Below, one piece after another: positions 62,905-64,000 of a DNA stretch of 64,000 bases; position 1 is the stretch's first letter, and every line of letters begins with the position of its first letter. The notes below the pieces were generated by a model. That model ran no database searches and had not been told where the DNA came from. It saw only the letters and a list, made by a program, of their open reading frames with translations. This stretch comes from SAR324 cluster bacterium (GTDB lineage Bacteria > SAR324 > NAC60-12), in the NCBI GenBank assembly GCA_028281495.1, contig JANQJU010000023.1, forward strand, positions 335,129 through 399,128. Reading direction: 5' to 3'. The position numbers and the translations under genes are program-made.

Positions 62905-63060
62905 CAAAAGCATTCAACGGACCTTGACCACAACGATCAAACCAGTAGCTACCAAGAGTTTCCTGTGATGTTTTGAAGCCCCTACCAATACGATTCCCAA
63001 ATGCCTCACCTACGTTTTGCTCAGAATCGACATATTGTTCGTGAGTGAAAAGTGAATTTA
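62900..63060 (-). pseudogene. Start-less protein-like fragment downstream of the TIR gene
   Basis: On the minus strand a frame of about 53 codons without a start codon reads like real protein (VGEAFGNRIGRGFKTSQETL, then GSYWFDRCGQGPLNAFV) and ends at a TAG that overlaps the TIR stop. I do not recognise it. It may be the tail of a gene truncated when the neighbouring region was rearranged. Confidence 0.3.
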
Positions 63061-63387
63061 ATCACTTGCTCGCCGTTTCCAATAAGCGACTCTGTTTTTT
63101 TGCCAGTAATATGGAATAACTCTCTTCAATCCAGCGAATGTTTACTAAAAACATAACTAATATTCTAATCGCTTTTGGGCATGCTGGCGGTTCGTAGAAA
63201 GAATGAGGAAGATTGGAAATTACCGGTCGGAATGAAAGATACAAGGGGCAGGTATGAAAAATTCAAGGTGCGTCGAGGAAGGACACAATTGACTGACACG
63301 TGGTATAAAGAACCGTATAAAGACACAATTAGAATTTTTCTATTTTCTCTAAATTACTGATCTTATTGATTTTTTGAAGAGAAGAAA
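63061..63387. other. Gene-free stretch
   Basis: Two overlapping frames of about 60 codons on opposite strands lack ribosome binding sites and recognisable content. I see nothing else here. The stretch ends at the tmRNA-like 3' fragment. Confidence 0.4.
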
Positions 63388-63424
63388 TGGTGGAGACGAG
63401 GGGGGTCGAACCCCTGACTCTACG
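63388..63424 (-). other. Isolated tmRNA-like (ssrA) 3' end, probable attachment-site scar
   Basis: On the minus strand the sequence ends AGGGG-TTCGACC-CCCCT-CGTCTCC-A-CCA. This is a perfect 5-bp T-stem with TTCGA loop, a seven-base acceptor strand, discriminator A and encoded CCA. CGTCTCC with A73 matches tmRNA 3' ends (for example the Bacillus type), not tRNA-Ser, which has G73. No matching 5' part (GGGGACG-like) lies in the following 600 bases. The gene is therefore only a 3' fragment, as left at the far end of an element integrated into ssrA. Confidence 0.65.
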
Positions 63425-63792
63425 AAAATTAATTTATGATAAATTTATTCTATCTATTTAATATCCTTGAATAAATCTAATACACCTAACAATGTGAGAC
63501 ACTCTCAAGAAATTTATATGTAACAAACTGTGTAACAAGATTTTAGGAAATGAGAGGATGGTCAAAGAAAACGGCATGCTGTTGTGTAGCCTCTTAAAAA
63601 TTAACTGGGTTATTTGTCCTCACAAGAGTTTGGATCGGTTGATTACCGTTCTCTTTTTATGAGCACCCACTAATTCTTGTCATTTCTTGTGTAGTCGATG
63701 GTTTGGACTCTTACGAATTTGGAACTGCAGAACATTTCAAACAATTGCAGACAGCTTTAAAGGGTATTGAGTTAAAAAATTTGAAGTTAGCC
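63425..63792. other. Gene-free stretch between two RNA-gene fragments
   Basis: No credible gene. The first 100 bases are AT-rich, and several short palindromes occur. It may be the remaining end of an integrated element. Confidence 0.4.
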
Positions 63793-63836
63793 TGTCGGGA
63801 CCAGGACTCGAACCTGCGACCCCTTGCTCCCAAAGC
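63793..63836 (-). other. Isolated tRNA-Pro-like 3' half, probable attachment-site scar
   Basis: On the minus strand the sequence reads GCTTTGGGAGC, then AAGGGGTCGCAGGTTCGAGTCC, then the acceptor-like TCCCGAC-A. The anticodon loop TTTGGGA gives anticodon TGG (Pro), and the variable and T-arm region matches tRNA-Pro. Upstream of the loop the sequence does not complete the anticodon stem (CTTGC expected), so the homology begins exactly at the anticodon loop. There is no encoded CCA. This is the typical extent of a tRNA-derived att site for a tyrosine recombinase. Confidence 0.6.
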
Positions 63837-63925
63837 GGAGCTAAAGAAAATCTTCGATTTTCTGGAAATGCCTTTTAGATCAAGGTTTACACGGGATGGG
63901 GCTATTGCGTAATCCGCTCCACCTC

Positions 63926-64000
63926 GATCACTCAATCCACCGCAGTTGGATCACCGAATCCAGTAAACCTGGATCACTCAATCCAATCCGTTGGATCACC
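63926..64000. repeat. 22-23 bp tandem repeat at the window edge (GATCACTCAATCCA core)
   Basis: Units at 63926-63948, 63949-63971 and 63972-63993, plus a partial unit to 64000, share GATCAC(T/C)(C/G)AATCCA. The array continues beyond the window. Units differ in their last 8-9 bases. Confidence 0.85.

Noticed and set aside
63388..63740. A complete tmRNA gene on the minus strand
   Set aside because: Only the T-arm, acceptor strand and CCA are present. No 5' acceptor strand, tag reading frame or pseudoknot-like region follows at the expected distance.
63703..63912. A 69-codon frame near the right end
   Set aside because: Part of it is the antisense of the tRNA-Pro-like fragment, so it is not a protein gene.

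Overview
The window looks like a piece of chromosome from a Gram-negative bacterium of moderate GC content. The signs are many Sec signal peptides and lipoproteins, a penicillin-binding protein 1C paired with an alpha-2-macroglobulin, a type II secretion pseudopilin remnant, a periplasmic or outer-membrane type di-haem cytochrome, and ordinary purine-rich ribosome binding sites. A proteobacterial or deltaproteobacteria-like lineage is a guess; nothing here fixes the taxon. The left two thirds is dense and mosaic. Every few kilobases there is a short intergenic minisatellite of about 10-23 bp units, each with its own sequence.

Layout. 1-12,920 (minus strand): a probable transcription unit running SGNH hydrolase, a 1706-residue exported beta-rich protein, alpha-2-macroglobulin with an intact thioester motif, and pbpC (cut by the window edge). 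This is an envelope defence and cell-wall repair module. 13,384-28,345: unlinked single genes, including an ASCH-GNAT fusion, a FliN-like protein with two SpoA domains behind a glyoxalase-related helical domain, a class V aminotransferase, a prohibitin-type SPFH protein, a truncated serine hydrolase, a GST, a GH3 beta-glucosidase lipoprotein behind several palindromic operators, an AAC(3)-like acetyltransferase, a spondin-domain lipoprotein, a YiaA/B protein, a GNAT protein, a di-haem cytochrome, a methyltransferase and a YHS protein. 28,346-30,453: an AT-rich island with one small secreted cysteine-containing protein and its terminator.

30,454-56,968 is a toxin region: an AAA ATPase/PD-(D/E)XK protein, a Sec-exported SpvB-RHS giant (plus strand), and, convergent with it, a Tc (toxin complex) pair. 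The pair is a 3200-residue TcA with three LamG-like insertions followed by a natural TcB-TcC fusion. Both cocoon-type proteins end in unrelated variable C-terminal domains after the RHS core, as expected of packaged effectors. TcA would form the translocation channel and the B-C cocoon would carry and release the effector. The exported SpvB-RHS protein is probably a separate device.

57,251-60,930: a LysR regulator divergent from a DoxX-like membrane protein, a frameshifted GspG-like pseudopilin remnant, an anchored alpha/beta hydrolase and a small membrane protein. 61,192-62,904: an overlapping DUF433 antitoxin, PIN-like toxin and TIR-domain operon, a likely defence unit. 62,905-64,000: no intact gene, but two isolated 3' ends of RNA genes (a tmRNA-like one and a tRNA-Pro-like one), which look like integration-site scars. 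The right end is therefore probably a genomic-island boundary.
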